Assembly: GCA_022059125.1 (NCBI GenBank)
Contig: JAEUWY010000001.1
Span: 3,720,001 to 3,784,000 of the forward strand
DNA from: Corynespora cassiicola
Taxonomy: Eukaryota; Ascomycota; Dothideomycetes; Pleosporales; Corynesporascaceae
DNA length: 64,000 nt
Direction of reading: 5' to 3'
Shown: positions 33,535 to 44,314 of the stretch, one piece after another
How the letters are laid out: each line of letters starts with the position of its first letter
How positions within the stretch are numbered: position 1 is the stretch's first letter
Notes under the pieces: model-generated
What the model was told of the DNA's origin: nothing
The model's input: the letters and a program-made list of their open reading frames with translations, nothing else
Database searches by the model: none
Program-made: the position numbers and the translations under genes

Positions 33535-34332
33535 ATGACTTCGACGCTGGATAAGGTCCGGCAAAATCGCCTTGAATGCTTCAAACCTTCCTTCAGCTTC
33601 CAAAATATGTGCTCTCTCAACGAAGAGCACAATGAACTTGTTTCTCATCTTAACTATTCCTATCTACGGTTGGCTCGAATGACTCGTGAGGAGGTGATCA
33701 AAAAAGACGGCAAGAACCTCGAGCTTTATGCGGATGTTCTGGAGAAGAGCCACGCCACCTGGGAGAGAGTTCTACCAAGTCTTGCCAAAGCAGAGTCTGG
33801 ACCCGTAAACGGAACTCAATGTCAAAAGCATCGCAAGTTACGGCAGCTTATAGCTGGACGCGTGAAATTTTACGCCATGATTCCTGGAGACGAGGAAGGG
33901 AAGAACTTCGTGGAGATGAATTTCAACAAGCAGCAGCTGAATTTTTTGATCGTTTCCTTGGAAATAGAACTTGCTAGACTCCCAGAGACTGAAGGAGCCG
34001 ACCTGAAGACGGAGTATGACATGATGAAGGACGATATAAAGGGTACAGAAGACGAGGAATTGGCGTGCTTCAAGAGATTTTCCGAAAAAGACGACAACGA
34101 CCGCCTCATGCGTGAGGCCATTGCTGAGGAAATCAAGAAACGCACTGATGAAAGGGGCGGCCATGTGTTTAGCGGACATTTCAATGTTGATACGAATAAA
34201 GGCGCAACTTTTATAGCAGGGGACAAAGTGGAAAATGGTGCAAAACCCAATGGAATGTCGCATCAATATCCAGGTCAATTCAACATCAGGGGAGATGGAG
34301 ACAACAGCTTAGGGAACAACTATAAAGGGTAG
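33535..34332 (+). CDS. HeLo-like protein with HET-s-like double repeat, lacking the hydrophobic N-terminus
   Basis: Single exon, 265 aa. The body is helical and aligns by pattern with HeLo proteins (YSYLRLARMTREEV against the family RLSRWGQAVG helix; MNFNKQQLNFLIVSLEIEL against the late helix before the FP motif). It starts directly with polar sequence: the hydrophobic first helix seen in the HeLo genes at 12283 and 30878 is missing. The last 58 residues contain two repeats, about 208-232 (GHVFSGHFNVDTNKGATFIA, then GDKV) and 241-264 (ending SLGNNYKG), separated by a GAKPNG linker. These match the double repeat of the gene at 30878 position by position at the GHV-aromatic starts and AGD/LGN ends. 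If amyloid-forming, the protein could co-assemble with its neighbour but might not insert in membranes itself. That role is inference. Confidence 0.72.
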   Translation: MTSTLDKVRQNRLECFKPSFSFQNMCSLNEEHNELVSHLNYSYLRLARMTREEVIKKDGKNLELYADVLEKSHATWERVLPSLAKAESGPVNGTQCQKHRKLRQLIAGRVKFYAMIPGDEEGKNFVEMNFNKQQLNFLIVSLEIELARLPETEGADLKTEYDMMKDDIKGTEDEELACFKRFSEKDDNDRLMREAIAEEIKKRTDERGGHVFSGHFNVDTNKGATFIAGDKVENGAKPNGMSHQYPGQFNIRGDGDNSLGNNYKG

Positions 34333-35536
34333 CCAAAATCAAGCAATGACAACTAGTAGTTTTCAATTCATTTGTAACCCAATATAAATCCCAGTTCAAG
34401 ATCCATGGCAGGTCTTTCCTATTCGCTGACGACGGCGATCATGTTTTTGAGTCAGTAATCATCCGCACATCCCCTTTACTCTCATCAGTACGAGTTGCTT
34501 GCCCCTAAGATTATGCCATTAGCACCTAAAATTCGACCTCTATTTCATTGCCTTAGCAATATACACTTCGCATATACGTTTCTTCTCGATAATCCCGCCT
34601 TTCATATCGCTATTCAGCTACATGTACTAAGCAATTAAGGCAAAAAAAGACCTCAACCTCCACCACCCACCTATCATCCCCACCCTCTTTATCGGTTGAG
34701 AAACGTAGACATCCACATTAATAAGCTTGCCTAATAAAAAAGAAAAACAAGATTCTTACCAAAAATACCACAGGGCTTTTACAAGGCTCCTACCGCCTAT
34801 TCTACATCCCATGTGACTTCCCCTACGTCCAAGGCTCGCCCTAGCTCAAACGCATCCATGAATCCTCCTATTCCCTAGCCTAGTCATGCAAACTATCTTA
34901 TATCAGCCGGGTAATTCACATCAGCGCATCGAGACTTGTCAATCACAGCACCGCAATCTAGCCTCGTCATCCATACTATCGTATCTCAGCCTTGTGCCCC
35001 CCACCCCCGCCTTATCAGAGCCCCGCTCTAGATCAGTTACCTACAAAATGTAGCTCTCAATTAAAATTTCTTCTTAACAAATTAAGGTCAACAATACCTC
35101 AGACGTCGTTCCGTTACTTTTATTTCCAAACCTCATATCCTTATCTACTCCTATGCTCACCTTCATGTTTTCAGCCTGGCCTTCCAAAACTCACCCACCC
35201 CATTGACCGCCTTCTCCCTCCCCTGACCAGTAGACCGCATCCCAACCCACCCTCGTATATTTCAGTCATCACATCCTCCCCTCCAGTTCACCGCCAAGCA
35301 CCAAGCCTGCAAGCCTGCAAGCCTGAAAGCGCACACATGACACGTCACATCCCTCACTTAACGCCATGTAAGCTGACGGTTGGAAAAAGAAAAAGAACAT
35401 TTTTTGATTCAGTATTCATCATCTCATCCTTCTATCATGCCGTACCATGCCATGCCATACCATCCATTCAATCATGAAAATGCCATTCGTAACACCCATC
35501 CTCCGTCCCTTGCCCCTCAGAGCCTATCATATCTTC
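34333..35536. other. Intergenic region with C/T-rich plus strand
   Basis: 3' sides of the gene at 33535 and of leucyl-tRNA synthetase. The plus strand from 34,640 to 35,530 is rich in C and T with few G, giving a long open frame (34992-35477) of low-complexity composition that is not believed to be coding. Confidence 0.5.
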
Positions 35537-38500
35537 TTACCTCAAAGGCAACCCCTCCACATTCTCAAATGCAAAGCTCGGCGCACCGGGCTCCGCCGAC
35601 CCCGCCTGCAGCGCAAGCTCCGCCCTCTTCTCCCCCTCGGATCCATCCTCCTTGACAACAACACCTTCCTTTCCGCCCTCAGCGACACTCACAACCTCGA
35701 CAGCAACACACTTCTGCACCGTCTGCTTGATGCCCGGCACCATGGCGCGCAGCGTGGCCAGCTCGTCGAACGCGAGCTTGCGATCGAGGACGGTATCCGG
35801 GCTCTCGCCATTGTCGAGCCTACGCTTCAGGCCGTTGATAAAGGGCATCGCCTTCTTGGACTCGGACTTGTCAACCGACTTGCTCAGAGCCTTGATGTCG
35901 ATGTTGGGGTAGGCGGAGCGAAGGAGGTCAATATACTTGGCCTGCCAAGCGGGCCACGCCTGCGCCGCAAAGATGGTGATCTTCTTGTCTTTCTTGGGGT
36001 CAAAAAGGGCAGCTTTGCCCTTGGCGAGACGCTTGACGGCGGCACCCTCGGCCGAGGTGATGTTCGATGATGTGGAGCGGACGTATTCGCGGGCTGCGCT
36101 GAGCGAGGGGACCACGGTGGGGACTTCGGGCCACAGGGCCGTCTGGACGGATGAGCCCTTTTGGAGCACTTCTGACCAAATGTATTCAGACCAGTGGGGT
36201 GCGATGGGGGTGATGATGAGGGCCTGGAGCTCGACGTAACGCTTGACGAGGTCCTCGTGCATCCCGAGTCCGGCGGCCTTTGTGACCTCGCGGTAAAAGT
36301 CACGGGCGGCAGTGAAGTCGTAGAATGCAGACTTGATGGCAGCCTTGTAGAAGGTGGCATCGTAATGCTGCTTGCTCTCGGCGACAAGAGCATTCATCTC
36401 GTTGTCGAACAGGTCATCCCATAGGGTGCGAGGCGATCCTGACTTGCGCTGGATGGTGTCGGCGTTCTTGGGCTTGTCATTGTCGCGGATGTGCTGGTAC
36501 TTGGAGCTGTCCTCAACGACGACAGCGTCACGGACCATCTCCTCACACCACTTGCGGAGCTCAAAGAGCTTGAGAATGATGCTGTTGGCGACAGACTCCT
36601 CGAAGTTGGCATCCTCGATTCCATCACCGGCGTCGGCAAGGGCAATACGGGTAGCGTCAGCTCCGAACTTCTTGACGGCCTGCTCTACAGTAAGGAAGTT
36701 GCCCGTGCTCTTGCTCATTTTCTCGCCGTTGAGCATGAGATGGCCGTTGACACGGAAGGAACGAGGCCAGTTGGACTCGTCGAAGATGGCTGTGTGAACG
36801 TAGAGGTTAAAGGTAAGATGGTTCTGGATGAGATCCTTTCCAGAAGTACGCATGTCGAGAGGGTACCAGTAGTCGAAGTGGCGACGGAGGGTCTTCAATG
36901 CCTGTTCGGGGATGTCGGTAGGGGGGATGTTGCTGCGGTCGCGGCGGGCGAAGATGTAGTCCCACACGTCGTCAGAAAGCTGCTCAGGCTTGATTCCGAG
37001 GGGTCCAGGCTCCTTGCCGAACATTTCGTTGTGCAAGAGGTGAGCAAAAGAGTAGTAGGCCTGGTAAATGGTAGAGTCTGACAAACTCTCGACCATGACG
37101 GTGTCGTCCCAGGGTAGCTTTGTGCCGAGACCGTAGCTTCGAGAGCAAGCCCAGTTGCCGAGCCAGTCAATGACACCGTTGAATGCGTGCTTGGCTTCGG
37201 GGTAGTAGAGCTGCATGGTTTTGTTGATGTGGTCCTTGACCTTCTGCGCCCACTCAGGATCGCCAGACTTGTCAGGGGTGCCGTAGTTCATGAACCACTG
37301 GTCAACCAGAGCGGCAACACAGTCATCTCCACTGCGAGACATGACCTTGCCATCGGGCTCGGCGTAGGCAAAGGCGTCACCGGATTCGATGAGCTGCTTG
37401 CGAACAAGGTCCTTTGCATCCTCGACTTTTTGGCCCTTGAAGTCGCCAAAGATCATGGTACCCTTGTAGAAACCCTCCTTGTAGGCCTTCTCCTTGGCTT
37501 CGGCGAGCTTGGCAGCATCCTTGGGAGACTGAATCTTGAGCTCCTCAACCAGCTTCTTGGCGGTGAGGTTTCCGTAGGTAGGAGTGTCAATGATGGGAAG
37601 AATCTCGACGTCGGCCCATTCCTTCTGGATGCCGTAGTACTCGGCCTTCTTAATGAGGTCCATCTGGGTGATGTAGTCGTCGGGCGAGTCGCTGGGCACA
37701 CAGGTGACGACGGCGGTACCCTTGGTGTCCTTGACAGTCTCCATGGGAAGAATCCTGACGCCATCCTTGTGGACCGAGAGGGGTGCATTGATGACGGTGC
37801 CGACAAAGTCCTTGCCCTTGGCAGAAGCGACCTGAGGGTACTCACCCCAGTCAAAGCCGGTGCCGGGCTGGTACGACATGTTGCGGGCAGCGCGGGCAGA
37901 GCAGACGTAGTACTCCTTATCCGAGACCTTGTAGACGCCGTACTCGATTTTAGGGCCGACGAAACAGCAAGTCTGGCCGTACATGGTCTCGGGACGGAGA
38001 GTAGCGGGGATGAAGTAGACGTTGGCGTCGGCGGGGAGCTTGCCGTCGAGAATCTGCTTGGCTGCATCAGACCATTCCTTCACCTTTAGTTTGAGTGCAG
38101 TATATTCCTGCACAGTAACGCCCTCGCCGCTCTGTCGGTCGTGGTCCAAACAGGCCTGACCATCCTTTGGTGAATAGACGGTGTAGCGCTTGGCGAAGAT
38201 GATCTTCTTGAGCTCGAGGAGCTTGCGCATCTGCCAGGCGACGAAGCTGTCATAGTAGGGGTTGGCATCGGTGGTGACGAACTGTCGGCGCCAGTCTATG
38301 CGAGCTCCGAAGCTGGTAAGGTCGCGGCGGGCCAGAGGCGGGAAGAACTTGATCCAGTGGTAGGGGTCGGCGAACTTGTGAATCTCCTCGAGCGGGATGC
38401 CCTGCGAAAGCATAATCTGGAACTGGTACTTTGTCTTGACCGTCTTTGCGGCAGCCTTGCCCTTCTTTGCGCTGAACTTGCCCAGGTCCGTCTTGGTCTC

Positions 38501-39040
38501 TGCCTGTGTGGGTGCGGGTGGGACTGCGCCCTCGCTCGGAGGCTCTTCGATGATGTCGTCAACGGGGCAGCGCTCGAAGTTTTGACCAAACTGCTCGACC
38601 TCGCGGACCAGCTTGTCGGCGCAGGCCTTGATGGGCATGCCCGTCAGATGGTAGCCCAGAGGGAAGAGGGAGCGCTTGCCCAGCATGCGCTGGTAGCCCA
38701 CGGTGAACTCGACTTTGGACGCGGTAAAGCCATGGCCAGCGTGAAGGGTGCCGTTCATGTAGGGGTATGCGAAGTTGGCAAAGTACTTGGGGTACTGCTC
38801 GCGAATCTTGTCGGGCGGAGTGTCGAAGGGGACTTCGTCGAGGGAGGGAGCATCGGGCTGGAAGACGCCATTGTCCTCCCAAAGCTTCTGGTACTTCTTC
38901 TCAGCCTCGATGAGAGTATCGCGCTTCTCGGTGTTCTCGAGCTGGAGCGTCTTTTGCGAGGCGGCGCCTGGGTCGAGGACGTTCAGGGTCGCGGCGACAG
39001 CCGATGGCGGGGTATCTTTGGGCGCAGGAGCTTCGGCCAT
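35537..39040 (-). CDS. Cytosolic leucyl-tRNA synthetase
   Basis: Charges tRNA-Leu for cytosolic translation. Intronless, 1167 aa from the methionine of MAEAPAPKD (GCGGCC ATG context); the frame is open another 96 codons upstream but reads as low-complexity basic sequence and is probably leader. Class I synthetase marks: the HIGH-like motif in YPYMNGTLHAGHGF (about 98-111), TGMPIKACADKLV, the editing-domain stretch DSPDDYITQMDL, and the KMSKS loop in GEKMSKSTGNF. A eukaryotic/archaeal-type LeuRS of about 1100 residues is expected, so the length fits. It is divergent from a small membrane-protein gene across about 360 bp. Its coding strand is strongly C-biased, as expected for a highly expressed gene. 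Confidence 0.95.
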   Translation of the reverse strand: MAEAPAPKDTPPSAVAATLNVLDPGAASQKTLQLENTEKRDTLIEAEKKYQKLWEDNGVFQPDAPSLDEVPFDTPPDKIREQYPKYFANFAYPYMNGTLHAGHGFTASKVEFTVGYQRMLGKRSLFPLGYHLTGMPIKACADKLVREVEQFGQNFERCPVDDIIEEPPSEGAVPPAPTQAETKTDLGKFSAKKGKAAAKTVKTKYQFQIMLSQGIPLEEIHKFADPYHWIKFFPPLARRDLTSFGARIDWRRQFVTTDANPYYDSFVAWQMRKLLELKKIIFAKRYTVYSPKDGQACLDHDRQSGEGVTVQEYTALKLKVKEWSDAAKQILDGKLPADANVYFIPATLRPETMYGQTCCFVGPKIEYGVYKVSDKEYYVCSARAARNMSYQPGTGFDWGEYPQVASAKGKDFVGTVINAPLSVHKDGVRILPMETVKDTKGTAVVTCVPSDSPDDYITQMDLIKKAEYYGIQKEWADVEILPIIDTPTYGNLTAKKLVEELKIQSPKDAAKLAEAKEKAYKEGFYKGTMIFGDFKGQKVEDAKDLVRKQLIESGDAFAYAEPDGKVMSRSGDDCVAALVDQWFMNYGTPDKSGDPEWAQKVKDHINKTMQLYYPEAKHAFNGVIDWLGNWACSRSYGLGTKLPWDDTVMVESLSDSTIYQAYYSFAHLLHNEMFGKEPGPLGIKPEQLSDDVWDYIFARRDRSNIPPTDIPEQALKTLRRHFDYWYPLDMRTSGKDLIQNHLTFNLYVHTAIFDESNWPRSFRVNGHLMLNGEKMSKSTGNFLTVEQAVKKFGADATRIALADAGDGIEDANFEESVANSIILKLFELRKWCEEMVRDAVVVEDSSKYQHIRDNDKPKNADTIQRKSGSPRTLWDDLFDNEMNALVAESKQHYDATFYKAAIKSAFYDFTAARDFYREVTKAAGLGMHEDLVKRYVELQALIITPIAPHWSEYIWSEVLQKGSSVQTALWPEVPTVVPSLSAAREYVRSTSSNITSAEGAAVKRLAKGKAALFDPKKDKKITIFAAQAWPAWQAKYIDLLRSAYPNIDIKALSKSVDKSESKKAMPFINGLKRRLDNGESPDTVLDRKLAFDELATLRAMVPGIKQTVQKCVAVEVVSVAEGGKEGVVVKEDGSEGEKRAELALQAGSAEPGAPSFAFENVEGLPLR

Positions 39041-39401
39041 GGCCGCGGGTGTACTAGAAAAGAAAACAGGAATGTATGTGAGAAAGCCGCAGAAGAGCGG
39101 GCGCGCAGTCAGCAAGGAGCGCAGAGAAGAAAAGCGCGGTTCCGGGTCGAGAGAGCGAGGAAGGGAAGGCCGTGTGTGTCGCCGCCGCGGCCGGTCTAGG
39201 AAAAGAGTCAGAGGCGCGAAAAAGATATGGTGGGGTGCCAAGAGTTTGTGCCTGCGGGCCCGTGCCCCGGGTCGCGTCGCTTGGTGCGGGCTCTGTTTGG
39301 ACGTCAGTCGACGGTCGCCTCGTCCCATCTTTTTACCTCTTCATCCATCCCACTGCCCGATTGCACTACGTCGCCCCCCCCTCGCCGCGGATCCCGACGC
39401 C
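39041..39401. promoter_or_regulatory. Shared promoter of LeuRS and small membrane protein
   Basis: About 360 bases between divergent start codons, GC-rich with CCCCCC and TCGCCGCG runs near 39,375-39,390. Both strands stay open through it by composition, which explains over-extended frames in either direction. Confidence 0.55.
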
Positions 39402-39881
39402 ATGCTACAGCTTCTCCAGCGCCTGCTGGGCCGCCAGCCCAAGCCCCAGCTGCTGCCCTTCGACTTCGCCCGCAACCGCTTTCCCGCAAAGAAAAGGTGG
39501 CCGCCGAACCTGGGCGAGCTCACCGAGAAGCAGCAATTCCGCTTCGAGCGCAAATTCAAGCGCCGTCTGCGCATGAAGTCCATTAAGCCGCAGTGGCAAA
39601 AGTGGACCAAGATCGTCCAGTGGTCCCTGATCGGCTTCGTCGTCGTTTGGGGCGTCTTCTTCCACGACTTTGCAGAGGACCCCATGAATCCGCGACCGGG
39701 GGAGCAGCCCTTTAAGCCATTGAGGGCTTGGGTGAAGAGACTAGGAGACGGGTTCTGGTCACATACCCCTACTGAATCGGGGGCTACCACAAAGCGCCTG
39801 GAGGGCGTGGAGGTCCGGGAGGAGGACCCGGGGCCGGGGGCTAGGGCAAAGCCCGGGGAGCATGCTGCGGCTCGAGGTTAG
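39402..39881 (+). CDS. Small single-pass membrane protein, conserved-looking, unknown function
   Basis: 159 aa from the ATG of MLQLLQRLLGRQ. Seen: a basic N-terminal half (FERKFKRRLRMKSIKPQWQ, about 45-63), one transmembrane segment (TKIVQWSLIGFVVVWGVFF, about 66-84), then a polar, proline-rich tail. A basic region before one helix is compatible with a mitochondrial or ER membrane protein. The frame extends far upstream through the shared promoter, but this ATG (GCC ATG) is the first with protein-like sequence after it. I do not recognise the family. It lies head to head with leucyl-tRNA synthetase. Confidence 0.65.
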   Translation: MLQLLQRLLGRQPKPQLLPFDFARNRFPAKKRWPPNLGELTEKQQFRFERKFKRRLRMKSIKPQWQKWTKIVQWSLIGFVVVWGVFFHDFAEDPMNPRPGEQPFKPLRAWVKRLGDGFWSHTPTESGATTKRLEGVEVREEDPGPGARAKPGEHAAARG

Positions 39882-39929
39882 AATCGTTCGGAATTCAACA
39901 TGGGCTCGAGGATGGATCATCACTCATAT

Positions 39930-40760
39930 CTTCATCCACGGTCCCCATGGCCCCTGTAAATTAATGTCAGTTGTATCATCGTTGTAGGTTGTGGGTATGT
40001 CATACCGGTCGGTACCCAACCATTCCACGGGCTCTTCACACCCTCCGCTTTCTCCGCAAACCCCCCACTTCCTGCACCCCTGCGCCGGTCTCGGACCAGT
40101 CCTCGTTGACGTGGAAGGTCATACAGGTGCCTTCCGCCCGCCCATCTTGTAAGCATTTCTCCCCTTCTGTTCGTCCAGCTGTGGCTGATCATGTATTTTT
40201 TAGTGACGTACGTCTCGTCCTCGGATCGGTACTGGACCCGGACGGTGAGGTGTTTCCCGTGGACAGTCTAGGGGCCGTGCCATCCCCGTCCGTCCACGCA
40301 GGCGCTCCTCTTGTTGCCATCTGCCCGGGAACCTCCCTGAACGAAGGCTTTGATGAAGCTATGGTCGTCCATGTGCCGGACGAACCGCATGATCCTGCGC
40401 CTCATATCGGGCCCCAGGAGATCCCCGAACCGAAGTCCCTGCAGCTCCACGTCCATTGGCATGAAGCTGTCGTTACCGTCAGTAATCTTTTTACAACCCC
40501 CTTCCAACAGAGCAAGGGGATTAATAATGCGACGCAAACTTACGTGTGGTGGTCATGGGAATTGTACTCGAAGTTGTGTTGGAAGCAATCCATGCTGACT
40601 TCCGGTATCGTCTGTTAGCTCTGATATGTCCTTGAGTTCCACGAGTTGTCGAGTGCGCTGCTCTGGCGATGACGGCATCGAGGAACAGCATGTCGTCGAA
40701 TTCCGGCGACGTGCCGAGAAATCTTGCTGCCTCATGCTGCCCCATCCTTATCAGCAGTTA
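39930..40760 (-). CDS. Possible small multi-exon gene, structure unresolved
   Basis: The minus strand contains several protein-like pieces separated by plausible short introns: FDDMLFLDAVIARAAHSTT (near 40,690-40,640), MDCFQHNFEYNSHDHH before a GTAAGT donor (40,590-40,545), FMPMDVELQGLRFGDLLGP and IMRFVRHMDDHSFIKAF (about 40,470-40,340), and TVHGKHLTVRVQYRSEDE (about 40,270-40,215). I could not join all of them in phase, so the outer limits are approximate. No family is recognised. The plus strand over the same stretch (39971-40618) is also open, so a gene in that direction cannot be excluded. Confidence 0.3.
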
Positions 40761-42437
40761 CTTACGCTGTGGCGGCGACAGGTATCTTGAGGAGGAGAGA
40801 AGGTGTTTGGAGAGGCTCCCACGCGGTATCTATTGGATGCGAGTCGCGTGCGTGCTAGCGCGTTTTGGGTTGCTAAGTAAATCACGCGCGTTGCCTTTAG
40901 CTTTCACTCTCTTTGTTGACATGAGGGTCATCAAAAGCACTTGATGTATTATTGTTACTGTATCATTTTATATTGTACCATTATGTTTGGATGAGCACAG
41001 ATTTGACTTTACAAGGAGACTATTAAACCACAAATGACGATATATCGCATTACCAGGAACATGTACCTGAAACCATCTTCCAGCACGTACAGGCCTGGCC
41101 TCAAGCGCTCGGCGAGGGCAATGGCGACAGCCTTATCTGCTTCTGCCGCAGGGCTTGCTTTGAAGAAAGGCCTGCAGTGCTTCCGTCCAGCGGTGTCCTC
41201 GTTGCTATTAGTTGCACTGTTCTCGGAAGAGATAGCCAGGATATGGCGATAGAACGGATAGATCAGCGACGATTTGGGGTCCCTCGTCGATGGGACGCGG
41301 GTTTTGCTTGCAGGCACAAGGCTGAACGGTATCCGCGCCTTCGCTTGCGCGCCAACATCACCTCCCACAGCGCCCAAGGATTATCGGGCCAAAACCCAGG
41401 GAGTAATGCACTAGCCAACGGGCCACCAGAGAGCGACCGCTCGCGGGGTTCATCTTCTTGAGGGACGACGTCGTGCTCAGGGACAGTGCTAATGTCCAGC
41501 GAGGTGTGGTGGTGCTTGTGGCAGTCTGCCTTGGCGATGGGGCCGACGGCGCTGAGGATAGCAGAGGGGGGCGAAGAAATCAAGGCTATTGGGGGTGGGG
41601 TTGCGGAGATCACAGGATCACCTGGCTTCGAATAACGTACATCTGAGTCAACCTTCGTGGAATGGCGTCGTCTTCTTCTATCCGTTGAACTGGCGTGAAT
41701 ATTGAAGACAAAAAGGAGTGACTTGCGCGAAAAGTTATAGCGCCTAGTATACAGTTGGTGAATGGAGACCAAGACCAGATAAAAGTTTCATAAGAGTACC
41801 CATAAGGCCATTTCATAGTATAAGTCCTCAACTTTTCGATATGGTGATAGTGTAAGAGCCTCCACCTTGGCGCATGGACCAGGTCTTAGCAGGCTTATAG
41901 TTTGCTCTTACAGCAATCCTCCTCGCCCACTGGTCAACCGATACTTGTTCTGTATAACCTCTTTGTTGTTATTTTGTAGCTCCCTCAGATAAAGCACGAA
42001 TAATTGGCCTCGAGACGTGCCTTAACTGGCATGCGCAGCTAACGCATATAGGCCACTGAGACCGATTAATGCATCTGATTTCTGTGTTCATCCCGACCTT
42101 CTGAATTAGGTCCTGTGTTGCTAGTTCTGCCTTGGACTCACCCGATAAGGCATTCGGTGTCGCACACCGTTTGGATTCGCAAGGATCTCCGGCTAAATTG
42201 TGCGTCGAATTCTATCATGGCCCCTCGCTCACTACATGACTGAGACCCCCATAAAATCATGCATGTCGGGGATTACACAATTCATAAAATCAAGAGACCA
42301 TGTATAGTATCTGCTAACCTTCTTTAAAAAGTCTTGAGTTTCTCCACGGCAACGATAAACTGTGGTAGACTTTCCTCATCTGTCAAACGTCCCTACCGTT
42401 TCGTTTGATACCGAATCTTTGATTCTACATTGATACC
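40761..42437. other. Interval with weak coding signals only
   Basis: On the minus strand two overlapping open frames (41263-41772, 169 codons, Ser/Pro-rich; 41009-41377, 122 codons, ending in a hydrophobic segment) might be exons of one gene, but no in-phase join or family resemblance was found. The remainder, to 42437, is AT-rich and probably the promoter of the receptor gene. Confidence 0.35.
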
Positions 42438-43625
42438 ATGTCCTCTAATACTATTGCTTCCTCACATAAATCTTTTTCAGATGAATATATGACCGCTGAT
42501 ACCGGCACCATCCTTATCGCTGTGGGTAGTACGTTGGTCGTCCTGGAAGTTATAGCATTTAGCCTCAGAACAATCTGCCACCGAATTAGAGGCGTTCCGT
42601 TCGGGTTGGATGATATCTTTTTACTTCTTGCACTCTTTTCCAACCTCATATTATGCGGGTTATCTATTGGTAAGTAAGCCTAGGTATTTGAAGATATCGC
42701 AAGGCTGACAGAAATTTTGTACAGCTGCGGTTCCATATGCTGGAGCTGGGCGTCACATTCTTGCGATACTGATAGAAGACCCGGAAAAAATCAAGTTCCT
42801 ATTTATAAATGCGCTCATGATCATGCCAATAGCATACATGTTTGCTGTCGCATTCTCCAAATTGGCCATTATTGGCATCTTCCTACGTATATTTCGCATT
42901 GGCGCTACTCGAAAAGTGGCATATGGCATGGCCTTTGTGCTTATGATCCACTTGGTTGTTGCTACCTTTCTCACCATTTTTCAGTGCACACCGGTCTCGG
43001 CGTTCTGGACTGAGGTCGACCGAAAGAGTTGCATCGACATCCAACAATTCTTTGCCTACATATCTCTCGCCAACTTCGCTGAGGACTTGATAATGATGGC
43101 AATGCCCTTGCCCGAAATCTGGATGCTTCATACGACTGTTAAGACAAAAATTGGATTAACAGTGACACTCCTCACTGCTTCAATGTACGTGGAACACAAC
43201 CTCTTATACCATATGCAACCACAATTAACCTCCTTTCTAGCGGCATCGTTTCGTCTTTTCTGAAGTTTCACGGCTTTTATAAAGCCAACATCTTCGACGA
43301 TCCTTCATGGAAATGCACTCCTCTCATGTCGTACGCCTTGGCAGAACCGGGAACATATTTTATTGCGGCATGTTTACCCAGCTTCCGACCTATACTTCGA
43401 TACATCAACACCAATTGGGTATCTTTGAGGCTGAAGAAGATGGGACTACGCCGAGAGCTTGAATTATCTTCAGTGCCGGCTGAGAATGAGAATTCCATGC
43501 GAGAAATCAAGAAAAGGAATGATGATATCGAGAGGGGCGTTGCCGTTAAACCCGTTCGAGGCTTTGCAACGATTCTTCTTTCGGAGATCTCGGCATCGAA
43601 GACCACAACTAGGTTTATCTCTTGA
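42438..43625 (+). CDS. Seven-helix fungal rhodopsin-domain (PTH11-like) membrane protein, three exons
   Basis: Model: join(42438..42669, 42725..43184, 43241..43625), 358 aa, junctions in phase (GTAAGT/TACAG and GTACGT/TCTAG). The pattern is that of the large fungal integral-membrane family related to the PTH11 receptor. After a short polar N-terminus come helix 1 (ILIAVGSTLVVLEVIAFSLR), a loop with GLDDIFLLLA (helix 2), MPIAYMFAVAFSKLAIIGIFL (helix 3), MIHLVVATFLTIFQCTPVSA with the conserved FQC-PV (helix 4), CIDIQQFFAYISLANFAEDL (helix 5), LTVTLLTASIGIVSSF (helix 6), and a last helix region near LAEPGTYFIAACLPSFRPI (helix 7, the family E-x-G-x-x-I-x-x-A-C-L-P motif). The C-terminal tail is polar and charged. 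The extracellular cysteine-rich CFEM domain of PTH11 itself is absent. The ligand is unknown. Confidence 0.85.
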
Positions 43626-44314
43626 CTTGTTATCTTGGATCGCAAATACCGGGGAATATGTTCGTTGGGTTCTGTGCCTAGACGGCTTGCCGAAATCTGC
43701 TGTCTTTGAGTAAGATCCGTGTAGAGTAGGCGGAGAAGACTGGTGGAGGAGAAACACTTCATGGATAACTCGTTATTAGTCCATGAGCTGTAGATGCACA
43801 AGCGAAATATCTTTAAATAGATTTCACCGGACTATGTCTCCCATACCAATGGTCATGCATCGTTTACATTCAACTGGTGAGACTCAAACATCCGCTTGAG
43901 AGCCCACGCTTACCGTTACATGAGCGCATGTTTGCCTTAAAAGAAATAGATAAATAATCACTGCCTTGCCTTGACATGATAGCCTTATGCGGGGGCTGAC
44001 GGAGTAAGCGATGCAACGTCGAGGCTGGGTCCAGATAAGGTCTTGGCGTGTGCCGTAAAAACCGAAGGATGGCTGCACACGCACGTCGCACATCACAGCT
44101 GGCTATGCCTCTCATGTGATCTGGCCATAGTCTGAACAAGAAATTAAACGATAGTGACACGCCACGATTCTCTAGTGCATCCCTTAAATCTACGCCTTTT
44201 AATAACTCTCATTCCTCTCCCATGCTTTCCGCAAATTCCTCACAGTTTTCGATTGAGATCTTTCATTTTTTCATCCACATCGGGGCCAGCTTCAGTATAA
44301 CATAGTTAGATGCC
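43626..44314. other. Intergenic region
   Basis: Between two plus-strand genes; promoter of the DUF4188 gene. Minus-strand frames 43470-43757 and 43870-44160 show no family resemblance. Confidence 0.5.

Noticed and set aside
34992..35477. 161-codon plus-strand frame in the C/T-rich spacer
   Set aside because: The composition is low complexity (C, T and A, with little G), with no motif; it is a by-product of base bias.
39041..39328. N-terminal extension of leucyl-tRNA synthetase
   Set aside because: The upstream open frame is low-complexity and basic, lies in the shared promoter, and the downstream ATG has a better context and the expected start region.
38775..39401. Long plus-strand frame running through LeuRS into the small membrane-protein gene
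   Set aside because: It overlaps LeuRS coding sequence on the other strand, and protein-like content begins only at the ATG at 39402.
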